Below the pieces are notes generated by a model. The model saw nothing but the letters and a program-made list of their open reading frames with translations, was not told where the DNA came from and ran no database searches. From Yonghaparkia sp. Root332 (GTDB lineage Bacteria > Actinomycetota > Actinomycetes > Actinomycetales > Microbacteriaceae), in the NCBI RefSeq assembly GCF_001425665.1, contig NZ_LMCX01000002.1:682001-746000 (forward strand): a stretch of 64,000 bases of DNA, read 5' to 3'. Position numbers and translations under genes: made by a program. Of the stretch, positions 51,591 to 60,143 are shown piece by piece (within the stretch, counting starts at the first letter, position 1; each line of letters opens with the position of its first letter).

Positions 51591-51689
51591 GCCGCGATGA
51601 CCGCCGCCGCCCCGCAGCACGCCTCCACCCCGCAGCCCCTCACCACCCCGCAGCCCGCCGCGCGCTCCGCGGCCGACGAAGAGACCCCC

Positions 51690-52529
51690 ATGCTGAGAAT
51701 CGCGGTGCCCAACAAGGGCTCCCTCTCCGAGACCGCCGTCGAGATGCTCGTCGAGGCCGGTTACGTCGGCCGTCGCGACCCGCGCGCCCTCACCGTCTCC
51801 GACCCGCGCAACGGGGTCGAGTTCTTCTACCTCCGCCCGCGCGACATCGCCACCTACGTCGGCTCCGGCGCGCTCGACGTCGGCATCACCGGCCGCGACC
51901 TGCTCCTGGACTCCGGGTCGGAGGCCGTCGAGATCCAGTCGCTCGACTTCGGCGACTCGACCTTCCGCTTCGCGGCCGTCCCCGGCACGGTCCGCGAGCT
52001 CTCCGACCTGCAGGGTCTCCGCATCGCGACGAGCTACCCGGGTCTCGTCGGCTCCTTCCTCGCCGCCCACGGCGTGACCGCCCAGCTCATCCGCCTCGAC
52101 GGCGCGGTCGAGTCGGCCGTCCGGCTCGGGGTCGCCGACGCGGTGGCCGACGTCGTCTCGACCGGGTCGACGCTGCGAGCGCAGGGGCTCGAGATCGTGG
52201 GGCCCGTCATCCTCGAGTCGACCGCGGTGCTCATCTCGGCGAAGCCCGAGCTGCCCGGCATCGCGACCCTGCAGCGCCGCCTCCAGGGGGTGCTCGTCGC
52301 GCGCCAGTACGTGCTGATCGACTACGACCTGCCCCGCGAACTGCTCACCCGGGCGCAGGCGGTCACGCCCGGCCTCGAGTCGCCGACCGTGAGCCCGCTC
52401 GCCGACCCCGACTGGGTCGCGGTTCGGGCCATGGTCCCGCGCCACGAGACCAACCACGTCATGGACGCGCTGTACGACATCGGCGCGCGCGCCATCCTCG
52501 TCACGCCGATCCACGCCGCCCGCATCTGA
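51690..52529 (+). CDS. hisG: ATP phosphoribosyltransferase (long form)
   Basis: 279 residues, first and feedback-regulated enzyme of histidine synthesis. Periplasmic-binding-like catalytic domain ([52 protein letters not shown]) plus the C-terminal ACT-like domain for histidine inhibition ([22 protein letters not shown], from about 210). I chose ATG 51690 (SD GAAGAGA, family start LRIAVPNKG); an in-frame ATG at 51597 would add 31 Thr/Pro/Gln/Ala residues encoded partly by a direct repeat. TGATG junction with hisF. Confidence 0.95.
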   Translation: MLRIAVPNKGSLSETAVEMLVEAGYVGRRDPRALTVSDPRNGVEFFYLRPRDIATYVGSGALDVGITGRDLLLDSGSEAVEIQSLDFGDSTFRFAAVPGTVRELSDLQGLRIATSYPGLVGSFLAAHGVTAQLIRLDGAVESAVRLGVADAVADVVSTGSTLRAQGLEIVGPVILESTAVLISAKPELPGIATLQRRLQGVLVARQYVLIDYDLPRELLTRAQAVTPGLESPTVSPLADPDWVAVRAMVPRHETNHVMDALYDIGARAILVTPIHAARI

Positions 52530-53290
52530 TGAGCGTCGCCGTCCGGGTCATCCCCTGCCTCGACGTCGCGGCGGGGCGCGTCGTCAAGGGCGTGAACTTC
52601 CTGAACCTGCGCGACGCGGGCGATCCGATCGAGCTCGCGCGCCGGTACTACGAGCAGGGCGCCGACGAGATCACCTTCCTCGACGTCAAGGCCACCGTCG
52701 ACAACCGCGACACGATGTTCGACGTCGTGCAGGCCACGGCGGAGCAGGTGTTCATCCCGCTCACCGTCGGCGGGGGAGTCCGCTCCGGCGAGGACGTCGC
52801 GAAGCTCCTCGCGCACGGCGCCGACAAGATCGGCGTCAACAGCGCCGCGATCGCGCGCCCCGGCCTCATCGATGAGATCGCCGACCGCTTCGGCGCCCAG
52901 GTGTGCGTGCTCTCCCTCGACGTGACGCGCGACGCGAGCGCCGAGAGCGGCTTCGTCGTCACGACCCACGGCGGCCGCACCCGCACGAGCATCGACGCGC
53001 TCGCCTGGGCGCGCGAGGCGATGGAGCGCGGTGCGGGCGAACTGCTGGTCAACTCCATCGACGCCGACGGCACGAAGGCCGGCTTCGACACCGAGCTCAT
53101 CGCGGCGATGCACGAGATCGCCGTCGTCCCGGTGATCGCCTCGGGAGGCGCGGGGGCCCTGGAGCACTTCGCCCCGGCGATCGGCGCCGGCGCCGACGCC
53201 GTGCTCGCCGCGAGCGTCTTCCACAACGCCGAGCTCACGGTCGGCCAGGTCAAGGACGCGCTGCGCGCCGAGGGGGTGATGGTGCGGTGA
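52529..53290 (+). CDS. hisF: Imidazole glycerol phosphate synthase subunit HisF
   Basis: 253 residues, cyclase barrel working with HisH glutaminase, which is not in the window. Catalytic D12 ([14 protein letters not shown]) and D131 (SLDVTRD), phosphate sites [10 protein letters not shown] and [14 protein letters not shown] overlaps the hisG stop by one base. hisA, hisB, hisC, hisD and hisH must lie elsewhere. Confidence 0.98.
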   Translation: MSVAVRVIPCLDVAAGRVVKGVNFLNLRDAGDPIELARRYYEQGADEITFLDVKATVDNRDTMFDVVQATAEQVFIPLTVGGGVRSGEDVAKLLAHGADKIGVNSAAIARPGLIDEIADRFGAQVCVLSLDVTRDASAESGFVVTTHGGRTRTSIDALAWAREAMERGAGELLVNSIDADGTKAGFDTELIAAMHEIAVVPVIASGGAGALEHFAPAIGAGADAVLAASVFHNAELTVGQVKDALRAEGVMVR

Positions 53291-53709
53291 CCGAGCGGCC
53301 CGCCCACGATCACGACGCCCCGGCGACCCTCGATGAGGATGCCGCGGCCGCCGTCGTGGCGCGCGCGCACTTCGACGACCGCGGTCTCCTGCCCGCCGTC
53401 GTCCAGCAGTGGGACTCGCGCGAGGTCCTCATGCTCGGCTACATGGACGCCGAGGCGCTGCGCCGCACGCTGACCTCGGGTCGCGTCACGTACTGGAGCC
53501 GCTCGCGCCAGGAGTACTGGCGCAAGGGCGACACGAGCGGGAACATCCAGCTGCTGCGCGGCGCCGAGCTCGACTGCGACGCCGACACGCTGCTCGTGCA
53601 GGTCGACCAGATCGGCCCGGCCTGCCACACGGGTGCCCAGCGGTGCTTCGACGTCGACCGGTTCCTGCCGCTCACCGCCCAGCCGCGCCCGGAGGAGGAC
53701 GCCCGATGA
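53287..53709 (+). CDS. hisI: Phosphoribosyl-AMP cyclohydrolase
   Basis: 140 residues. Opens the purine ring of PR-AMP with a zinc ion. [40 protein letters not shown], and zinc cysteines in [10 protein letters not shown] and [11 protein letters not shown]-terminal 20 residues are His/Asp/Ala-rich and variable. GTG 53287 overlaps hisF; the stop overlaps trpE, tying the his genes to the trp genes. Confidence 0.96.
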   Translation: MTERPAHDHDAPATLDEDAAAAVVARAHFDDRGLLPAVVQQWDSREVLMLGYMDAEALRRTLTSGRVTYWSRSRQEYWRKGDTSGNIQLLRGAELDCDADTLLVQVDQIGPACHTGAQRCFDVDRFLPLTAQPRPEEDAR

Positions 53710-55226
53710 CCACCACGACGCGCGTCGACTTCGACCGCCAGCTGAGCGGCGCCCGCGTCGTGCCCGTCGTGCGCGAGCTCTTCGCCGACGCCCTCACCCC
53801 GGTCGGCCTGTACCGCTCACTCGCGGAGGACCGACCGGGCGGGTTCCTGCTCGAGTCCGCCGAGCAGGGCGGCATCTGGTCGCGCTACTCGTTCATCGGC
53901 GTGCGATCGTTCGGCGTGCTGACCGAGAACGAGGGCCGCACCGCCTGGCTCGACTACGGTCTGGCCGCCGAGCGCGCCTTCGGCGGCGAGGCCCCCGAGC
54001 GCACCCTCGACGCGCTCGACGCCCTCTACGCGCGCTGGGCCTCGCCGCGCGACGCCAGCCACCCGCCGCTCACCGGCGGCCTCGTCGGCTTCATCGGGTG
54101 GGACGCGGTGCGGCAGGTCGAGAATCTGCCGGATGCCCCTCCGAGCGACTTCCCGTGCCCCGAGCTCGCCTTCGCCTTCGTCAGCGAGCTGCTCGTGATG
54201 GACCACCGCCAGGGCACCGTCTCGCTCGTCGTGTCGGTGCTCGCCGACGGCGTCGACGAGCCCGACGCCATGTGGTCGCACGCCCAGCAGCGCCTGGACG
54301 CGCTCGAGGCCGAGCTCGGCCGCCCCGCCCGCACCGAGCCCGCGCACATCGACCTCACGACGACGCCCGCGCCGCAGCCGCGGTCGACCCCGGAGGAGTA
54401 CCGGGCCGCCGTGGAGGCCTCGAAGGGGTTCATCCGCGATGGCGACGTGTTCCAGGTCGTGATCGCGCAGCGCTTCGATCACCCGCTCACGGCATCCGCG
54501 CTCGACGTCTACCGCGTGCTGCGCGCCCTGAACCCCTCGCCGTACATGTACGCGCTCACGCTCACGACCGCCGCGGGCGAGCCCTACGCGATCGTCGGGT
54601 CGTCGCCCGAGGCTCTCGTGAAGGTCACCGACGGCCGCGTCTACTCGCACCCCATCGCCGGCTCGCGCCCGCGCGGCGCGACGCCCGAGGCCGACCAGGA
54701 GCTCGCGGAGGAGCTGCTCGCCGACGCGAAGGAGCAGGCGGAGCACCTCATGCTCGTCGACCTCGCCCGCAACGACCTCTCGAAGGTGTGCCGCGCCGGC
54801 ACGATCGAGGTCACCGAGTTCATGCAGGTCGAGCGCTTCAGCCACATCATGCACCTCGTCTCGAGCGTGGAGGGCGACATCCGGCCCACCGCCTCGCCGA
54901 TCGACGTCTTCCGGGCGACCTTCCCCGCCGGGACGCTCAGCGGGGCGCCGAAGCCGCGGGCGCTCCAGATTATCGACGAGCTCGAGCCGGCCCGCCGCGG
55001 CGTGTACGGGGGAGTGGTCGGCTACTTCTCGTTCTCCGGCGACGTCGACCTCGCGATCGCGATCCGCACGGCCTTCCTGCGCGACGGCGTCGCCCGCGTG
55101 CAGGCCGGGGCGGGGCTCGTCGCCGACTCCGACCCCGCGACCGAGCACCAGGAGGCCGTGAACAAGGCAGCGGCGCCGCTGCGCGCGGTCGCGATCGCGA
55201 ACGCGCTGCGGGCGGCGACGACGTGA
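53706..55226 (+). CDS. trpE: Anthranilate synthase component I
   Basis: 506 residues. Makes anthranilate from chorismate with ammonia from TrpG, which is not in the window. LLESAEQGGIWSRYSFIG is the tryptophan feedback site; the catalytic domain has IRDGDVFQVVIAQRF, PIAGSRPRGATPEADQEL, LVDLARNDLSKV, FPAGTLSGAPK and AGAGLVADSDP. ATG 53706 overlaps hisI (ATGA). Chorismate comes from the aro genes about 28 kb upstream. Confidence 0.98.
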   Translation: MTTTTRVDFDRQLSGARVVPVVRELFADALTPVGLYRSLAEDRPGGFLLESAEQGGIWSRYSFIGVRSFGVLTENEGRTAWLDYGLAAERAFGGEAPERTLDALDALYARWASPRDASHPPLTGGLVGFIGWDAVRQVENLPDAPPSDFPCPELAFAFVSELLVMDHRQGTVSLVVSVLADGVDEPDAMWSHAQQRLDALEAELGRPARTEPAHIDLTTTPAPQPRSTPEEYRAAVEASKGFIRDGDVFQVVIAQRFDHPLTASALDVYRVLRALNPSPYMYALTLTTAAGEPYAIVGSSPEALVKVTDGRVYSHPIAGSRPRGATPEADQELAEELLADAKEQAEHLMLVDLARNDLSKVCRAGTIEVTEFMQVERFSHIMHLVSSVEGDIRPTASPIDVFRATFPAGTLSGAPKPRALQIIDELEPARRGVYGGVVGYFSFSGDVDLAIAIRTAFLRDGVARVQAGAGLVADSDPATEHQEAVNKAAAPLRAVAIANALRAATT

Positions 55227-55816
55227 CGCCGCGCCGCGTCCGCGCTCTCGCCCTCCTCGCGCCGCTCGTCGTCGCTGCCCTCACGCTGCTCGCCTGGACC
55301 CAGCCGTGGGTCGATGCCGTGCTCGACGGCGACCGCTCCGTGACGGCGGCGGGCGATGTCGCGGCGCCGGCGCTGCCCGCCCTCGCCCTGGCCGCGCTCG
55401 CCCTCGTCGCCGCCCTCGCGCTCGCCGGTCCCGTGTTCCGCGTCGTGCTCGGCATCCTGCTCGCCCTGCTCTCCTCCGCCATCCTCACTTCAGCGGCGAT
55501 CGCTCTCGGGGATCCCGTCGGAGCCGCCTCCGCCGCGGTGACCGAGCTGAGCGGCGTCGACGGGGAGGAATCGGTGCGGGCGATCGTGGAGGCGGCGGTG
55601 CTCACCGTCTGGCCGTCCGTGGCCCTCCTCGCGGGCATCGTCGGGATTCTCGCGGGGGTCGGCGTCGCCGCGACCGCGCGCCGCTGGCCCGATCGGGTGC
55701 GCAAGTACGACGCCGTCCGAGCATCGCCCGCGGAGGATCCCGCGAGCGAGGGCCGCGCCGATCGTCTCGACGCGTGGGACGCCCTGAGCGACGGCCGCGA
55801 CCCGACGGCAGGGTAG
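55223..55816 (+). CDS. Trp biosynthesis-associated membrane protein
   Basis: 197 residues with about four transmembrane helices: 8-25 (ALALLAPLVVAALTLLAW), about 48-67, 71-94 and about 132-152. The N-terminal RRVRALALLAPLVVAALTLLAWTQPW and the place right after trpE are typical of the actinobacterial Trp-operon membrane family. Role unknown; tryptophan or indole transport or regulation has been only guessed. The charged C-terminal tail (VRKYDAVRASPAEDPAS) is cytoplasmic. GTG 55223 overlaps trpE. Confidence 0.85.
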   Translation: MTPRRVRALALLAPLVVAALTLLAWTQPWVDAVLDGDRSVTAAGDVAAPALPALALAALALVAALALAGPVFRVVLGILLALLSSAILTSAAIALGDPVGAASAAVTELSGVDGEESVRAIVEAAVLTVWPSVALLAGIVGILAGVGVAATARRWPDRVRKYDAVRASPAEDPASEGRADRLDAWDALSDGRDPTAG

Positions 55817-55819
55817 ACT
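55814..55819 (+). promoter_or_regulatory. -10 box within the trp operon
   Basis: TAGACT overlapping the stop of the Trp membrane gene; predicted start near 55826, giving a 60-base leader with a possible CGGGGGAGCATCCCCG hairpin and SD GAGGAGAA before ATG 55887. It could drive the HGxxPAAW gene and trpCBA apart from trpE. No Trp codons that would suggest an attenuator peptide. Confidence 0.4.
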
Positions 55820-55886
55820 CAGGAGGCCTCCCGTAGCGTCATACCGGGGGAGCATCCCCGCCAGAACTCGACGCTCGAGGAGAACC

Positions 55887-56117
55887 ATGAACGCGCAGTC
55901 CGACCCCGGCCACGGACACTCGCCCGCCGCCTGGACGGCCGTCACGATCATCCTCATCGCCTTCGCGATCGGCACCCTCGCCTTCTGGTTCGAGGTCCCC
56001 GTCCTCGTCTGGGCCAGCGCCGGTCTCGTCGTCGTCGGCCTCGTCGTGGGCGCCCTCATGGCGCGCGCGGGCTACGGCGTCAAGGGCCCGCGGTACTCGC
56101 CGAAGGCGCACCACTAA
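55887..56117 (+). CDS. HGxxPAAW family small membrane protein
   Basis: 76 residues. The N-terminal signature HGHSPAAW (residues 9-16) precedes two hydrophobic helices (about 17-35 and 39-60) joined by a short turn, then a basic tail [15 protein letters not shown]. This defines the actinobacterial HGxxPAAW family, regularly found inside trp operons before trpC; its function is unknown. The signature histidine and tryptophan at the membrane edge look like a binding or interaction site. One base separates it from trpC. Confidence 0.85.
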   Translation: MNAQSDPGHGHSPAAWTAVTIILIAFAIGTLAFWFEVPVLVWASAGLVVVGLVVGALMARAGYGVKGPRYSPKAHH

Positions 56118-56118
56118 C

Positions 56119-56895
56119 GTGCTCGGCGACCTCGTCGCCGGAGCCCTCGCCGACGCCGCTCGCCGGCGCGAGCAGCGACCGCTCGCGACCGTCGAGGCGG
56201 ATGCCCTCGCGGCGCCCGCGGCGCGCGACGCCCTCGCGGCGCTCGCTCCCGCCGACCGCATCAAGGTCATCGCCGAGGTCAAGCGCGCGAGCCCCTCGCG
56301 CGGTGCACTCGCCGCCATCCCCGACCCGGCGGCCCTCGCCGCGGAGTACGCCGCCGGTGGCGCGAGCGCGATCAGCGTCCTGACGGAGGAGCGCCGCTTC
56401 GGCGGCAGCCTCGACGATCTCGTCGCGGTGCGCGCCGCGGTCGACACGCCGCTCCTGCGCAAGGACTTCATCGCGGAGCCGTACCAGGTGCTCGAGGCGC
56501 GCGCCGCGGGCGCCGATCTCGTGCTCCTGATCGTCGCGGCCCTCGACGACGCGAGCCTCGCGAGCCTCCACGCGCTCATCACGGACCTCGGCATGACGCC
56601 GCTCGTGGAGACGCACGATGCCGACGAGGTCCGCCGCGCCGTCGACCTGGGCGCCTCCGTCATCGGGGTCAATGCCCGCAACCTGTCGACCTTCGAGCTC
56701 GACCGCGACCTGTTCGGCCGCCTCGCGCCCCTCATCCCCGCGGGCACCGTCAGGATCGCCGAGTCGGCCGTGCTCGGGATTGACGACGTCGTCCACTACC
56801 GCCGATCCGGAGCCGACGCCGTGCTCGTCGGCGAAGCACTCGTGACGGGCGGGAACCCCCGCACGGCACTCCAACGATTCCGGGAGGTCTCATGA
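56119..56895 (+). CDS. trpC: Indole-3-glycerol-phosphate synthase
   Basis: 258 residues, TIM barrel closing CdRP to indole glycerol phosphate. [14 protein letters not shown], the catalytic-loop lysine K115 in [18 protein letters not shown] and AESAVLG. Stand-alone, not fused to trpF, which is absent here (PriA/HisA-type dual isomerases do this job in many actinobacteria). GTG 56119; the stop overlaps trpB. Confidence 0.97.
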   Translation: MLGDLVAGALADAARRREQRPLATVEADALAAPAARDALAALAPADRIKVIAEVKRASPSRGALAAIPDPAALAAEYAAGGASAISVLTEERRFGGSLDDLVAVRAAVDTPLLRKDFIAEPYQVLEARAAGADLVLLIVAALDDASLASLHALITDLGMTPLVETHDADEVRRAVDLGASVIGVNARNLSTFELDRDLFGRLAPLIPAGTVRIAESAVLGIDDVVHYRRSGADAVLVGEALVTGGNPRTALQRFREVS

Positions 56896-58151
56896 GCCTG
56901 CGCAGCATGACCGGGCCCTACTTCGGCAGCTTCGGCGGCCGCTTCGTGCCCGAGTCCCTCATCGCCGCACTCGACGAGCTCGATGATGCGTACACCGCGG
57001 CGAAGAAGGACCCGGCGTTCCAGGAGGAGCTCGCCGAGCTCCACCGGACGTACACGGGTCGCCCGTCGATCATCACCGAGGCCAAGCGCTTCGCCGAGCA
57101 CGCGGGCGGCGCCCGCATCCTGCTCAAGCGCGAGGACCTCAACCACACGGGCTCGCACAAGATCAACAACGTGCTCGGCCAGGCACTGCTCGCCAAGCGC
57201 CTCGGCAAGACCCGCATCATCGCCGAGACGGGCGCCGGCCAGCACGGCGTCGCGAGCGCGACGGCCGCGGCGCTCTTCGGCCTCGAGTGCGTGGTCTACA
57301 TGGGCGAGGTCGACACCGAGCGGCAGGCGCTCAACGTCGCACGCATGAAGCTCCTCGGCGCCGATGTCGTGCCCGTCACGGTCGGCTCGCGCACGCTCAA
57401 GGACGCGATCAACGAGGCGCTGCGCGACTGGGTCGCGAACGTCGACACCACGCACTACCTCCTCGGCACGGTCGCCGGCCCCCACCCGTTCCCCGCGATG
57501 GTGCGCGACTTCCACTCGGTCATCGGCATCGAGGCGCGCGAGCAGGTGCTCGCCCTGACCGGGCGCCTCCCCGACGTCATCGCCGCGTGCGTCGGCGGCG
57601 GCAGCAACGCGATGGGCATCTTCCATCCCTTCCTCGACGATGAGGGCGTCCGCCTCGTCGGCCTCGAGGCGGCGGGCGACGGCATCGACACGCTCTTCCA
57701 CGCCGCGACGATCTCCAAGGGGCGCCCGGGTGTCCTCCACGGCGCCCGCAGCCTCATGCTGCAGGACGAGGACGGCCAGACGCTCGAGTCGCACTCGATC
57801 TCGGCGGGTCTCGACTACCCGGGCGTCGGCCCCGAGCACGCGTGGCTCGACGAGATCGGCCGTGCCGAGTACCGCGGGGTGACCGACGCCGAGGCGATGG
57901 ATGCCCTGCGCCTGCTGAGCCGCACCGAGGGCATCATCCCCGCCATCGAGACGGCGCACGCTCTCCACGGCGCCCTCGAGCTCGGCCGCGAGCTGGGCCC
58001 GGAGGCGATCATCCTCGTGAACCTCTCGGGCCGCGGCGACAAGGACATGGAGACGGCCGCCCGCTACTTCGGCCTCCTCGACGCTCAGGCCGCCGAGCGC
58101 GCCGCCGAGAAGGACGCCCACCCCACCGCCGCGGAGGATGCGCAGTCATGA
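56892..58151 (+). CDS. trpB: Tryptophan synthase beta chain
   Basis: 419 residues. PLP enzyme joining indole and serine. Schiff-base lysine K90 in [20 protein letters not shown]; phosphate-binding [16 protein letters not shown] near the C-terminus. Uses PLP from the pdx genes of the same window. ATG overlaps trpC (ATGA); the stop overlaps trpA. Confidence 0.99.
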   Translation: MSLRSMTGPYFGSFGGRFVPESLIAALDELDDAYTAAKKDPAFQEELAELHRTYTGRPSIITEAKRFAEHAGGARILLKREDLNHTGSHKINNVLGQALLAKRLGKTRIIAETGAGQHGVASATAAALFGLECVVYMGEVDTERQALNVARMKLLGADVVPVTVGSRTLKDAINEALRDWVANVDTTHYLLGTVAGPHPFPAMVRDFHSVIGIEAREQVLALTGRLPDVIAACVGGGSNAMGIFHPFLDDEGVRLVGLEAAGDGIDTLFHAATISKGRPGVLHGARSLMLQDEDGQTLESHSISAGLDYPGVGPEHAWLDEIGRAEYRGVTDAEAMDALRLLSRTEGIIPAIETAHALHGALELGRELGPEAIILVNLSGRGDKDMETAARYFGLLDAQAAERAAEKDAHPTAAEDAQS

Positions 58152-58933
58152 CCACGAGCCCCGTCGAGTCCGTCATCCGCACCCGCGTCGACGCGGGCTC
58201 GGGCGCCCTCATCGGCTACCTGCCCGTCGGCTTCCCCGATCTCGACACGAGCGTCGACGCGGCCGTCGCCCTCATCGAGAACGGCGTCGACATCGTCGAG
58301 CTCGGCCTGCCGTACAGCGACCCCGTGATGGACGGCCTCGTCATCCAGCGAGCCACGCAGGCGGCGCTCCAGGGCGGCTTCACGCTCAAGCAGGGCTTCG
58401 AGGCGGTCGAGCGCATCCGCTCCCGCGTCGACGCGCCACTGCTGGTGATGACCTACTGGAACCCCGTGATCCAGTACGGCGTCGAGCGCTTCGCGGCCGA
58501 CCTCGAGAGCGCCGGGGGAGCGGGCCTCATCACGCCCGACCTGATCCCCGACGAGGCCGCCGAGTGGCTGACCGCCTCCGACGCCCATGACCTGGACCGC
58601 GTCTTCCTCGCCGCGCCCTCCTCGAGCCCCGCTCGCATGACGCAGGCGGTCGAGTCGAGCCGCGGCTTCGTCTACGCCGTCTCCACGATGGGCATCACCG
58701 GCGCCCGCTCCGACGTCGACGCCGCCGCCCGCAGCGTCATCTCCCGTCTCCGCGAGGCGGGGGCGACGAGCGCCTGCGTCGGGCTCGGCATCTCCACGCC
58801 CGAGCAGGTCGCCGATGTGCTCACCTACGCCGACGGCGCCATCGTGGGGTCGCGCCTGGTCTCCGCTCTCGCCGACGGCGGCGTGCCCGCCGTGGCCGCG
58901 ATCGCCGCCGAGCTCGCGACGGGCAAGGACTAG
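58148..58933 (+). CDS. trpA: Tryptophan synthase alpha chain
   Basis: 261 residues, barrel that splits indole glycerol phosphate and passes indole to TrpB. Catalytic residues E51 ([10 protein letters not shown]) and D62 (PVMDG); phosphate sites [11 protein letters not shown] and [12 protein letters not shown] 58148 overlaps trpB. End of the trp run; lgt follows after 78 bases. Confidence 0.98.
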   Translation: MTTSPVESVIRTRVDAGSGALIGYLPVGFPDLDTSVDAAVALIENGVDIVELGLPYSDPVMDGLVIQRATQAALQGGFTLKQGFEAVERIRSRVDAPLLVMTYWNPVIQYGVERFAADLESAGGAGLITPDLIPDEAAEWLTASDAHDLDRVFLAAPSSSPARMTQAVESSRGFVYAVSTMGITGARSDVDAAARSVISRLREAGATSACVGLGISTPEQVADVLTYADGAIVGSRLVSALADGGVPAVAAIAAELATGKD

Positions 58934-58969
58934 CCCTCCCCGTCGCCGAACCCCCGCGGAGCGCGCCGC

Positions 58970-59011
58970 TAGGCTGATGCGCGTCCTCCCACCTGGAAAG
59001 GTCCTCCCACT
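58970..59011 (+). promoter_or_regulatory. lgt promoter and leader with direct repeat
   Basis: TAGGCT (58970-58975) is a -10 candidate. The short leader holds GTCCTCCCAC twice (58983-58992 and 59001-59010, period 18) around the SD GGAAAGG, which itself lies in a tiny ACCT-GGAA-AGGT hairpin. The copies could mask the SD. Confidence 0.4.
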
Positions 59012-60028
59012 GTGATCCACCCCCTCAGCATCCCCAGCCCGAGCGACGAGTGGCAGGTCTTCAACCTCGGCCAGTGGCTGCGCGACCTCGGTCTGACCTG
59101 GTTCTCCTGGGACGTCTCGATCTACGCCTACGCGCTGTGCATCCTCCTCGGCATCGTGGCCGCCACGATGCTGACCAACCACCGGCTCTCGCGTCGCGGC
59201 GCCGAGCCGTGGATCACGCTCGACATCGCGCTCTTCGCCGTTCCGCTCGGCATCATCGGCGGCCGGGTGTACCACGTGCTCACCCACCCGGACGACTACT
59301 TCTTCGAGGGGGCCGACCTCTGGGCGACGCTGCGCATCTGGGAGGGAGGCATGGCCATCTTCGGGGCGCTGATCGGAGGCGCGATCGGCGTCTGGATCGG
59401 CTGCCGCGTCACGGGCATCCGCTTCTGGTCCTTCGCCGACGCCCTCGCGCCGGGGCTCCTCCTCGCGCAGGCCTTCGGGCGGCTGGGCAACTGGTTCAAC
59501 CAAGAGCTCTTCGGCCTGCCGACCGACCTGCCGTGGGGCCTGGAGATCGACCGCCCCAACGACGCCATCCCGATCGGTCTGCCCGAGTCCACTCTCTTCC
59601 ACCCGACCTTCCTGTACGAGATCATCTGGAACCTCGCGGGCGTCGCCGTCCTGCTGCTGCTGGATGGTCGGCTCCGCGTGCACTGGGGCAAGCTTCTCGG
59701 CGGCTACCTGATCTGGTACGGCGTCGGCCGCAGCGTCTTCGAGTCGATCCGCCTCGACCCCAGCGAGCTCTTCCTCGGGATCCGGGTGAACGTCTGGGCC
59801 GCCTGGCTGGCCGTCGTGATCGGCATCGTGATCGTGATCGTGCAGCGCCGCCGGCACCCGGGAGCGGAGCCCAGCCCCTACGTCGCCGGTCGCGAGTGGA
59901 CGGAAGATGCTGGGGTAGACTCCGAAGACGTCTACACAGAGACCGACGACGACGGCAATGGCGCCGCGCTCGTCTCCGCCACCACCGGATCGTCACGCGC
60001 CACAAGCGAAGCCACCACTCGGTCGTAG
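59012..60028 (+). CDS. lgt: Prolipoprotein diacylglyceryl transferase
   Basis: 338 residues, integral membrane enzyme that lipidates the lipobox cysteine (for example on SsuA in this window). About seven helices; signature RLGNWFNQELFGLPTDLPWGLEI region, GGRVYHVLTHP, and WEGGMAIFGALIGG. The last 50 residues form an acidic, Thr/Ser-rich cytoplasmic tail, common in actinobacteria. GTG 59012. Confidence 0.97.
   Translation: MIHPLSIPSPSDEWQVFNLGQWLRDLGLTWFSWDVSIYAYALCILLGIVAATMLTNHRLSRRGAEPWITLDIALFAVPLGIIGGRVYHVLTHPDDYFFEGADLWATLRIWEGGMAIFGALIGGAIGVWIGCRVTGIRFWSFADALAPGLLLAQAFGRLGNWFNQELFGLPTDLPWGLEIDRPNDAIPIGLPESTLFHPTFLYEIIWNLAGVAVLLLLDGRLRVHWGKLLGGYLIWYGVGRSVFESIRLDPSELFLGIRVNVWAAWLAVVIGIVIVIVQRRRHPGAEPSPYVAGREWTEDAGVDSEDVYTETDDDGNGAALVSATTGSSRATSEATTRS
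59915..59935 (+). promoter_or_regulatory. Candidate gltB promoter with inverted repeat inside lgt
   Basis: TAGACT (59916-59921) lies in the lgt tail, about 222 bases before gltB. It is part of an inverted repeat GTAGAC (59915-59920) / GTCTAC (59930-59935) with a 9-base spacer covering the -10 and predicted start site. It may be an operator, or an effect of Asp/Val codons. Confidence 0.3.
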
Positions 60029-60143
60029 GAGCCCGCACCCTGACGACCCCCGGGCTCCCGCAGCCGCGCCGCGCACCGCGCGCACCTCTTCCATCGGGCC
60101 GATGACGTCCCGCCTCCCCAGCACCACGTGAGGACGGTTCCCC

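Noticed and set aside
55817-55886. Trp attenuator with leader peptide
   Set aside because: There is no short frame with tandem Trp codons and only a small hairpin in the gap.
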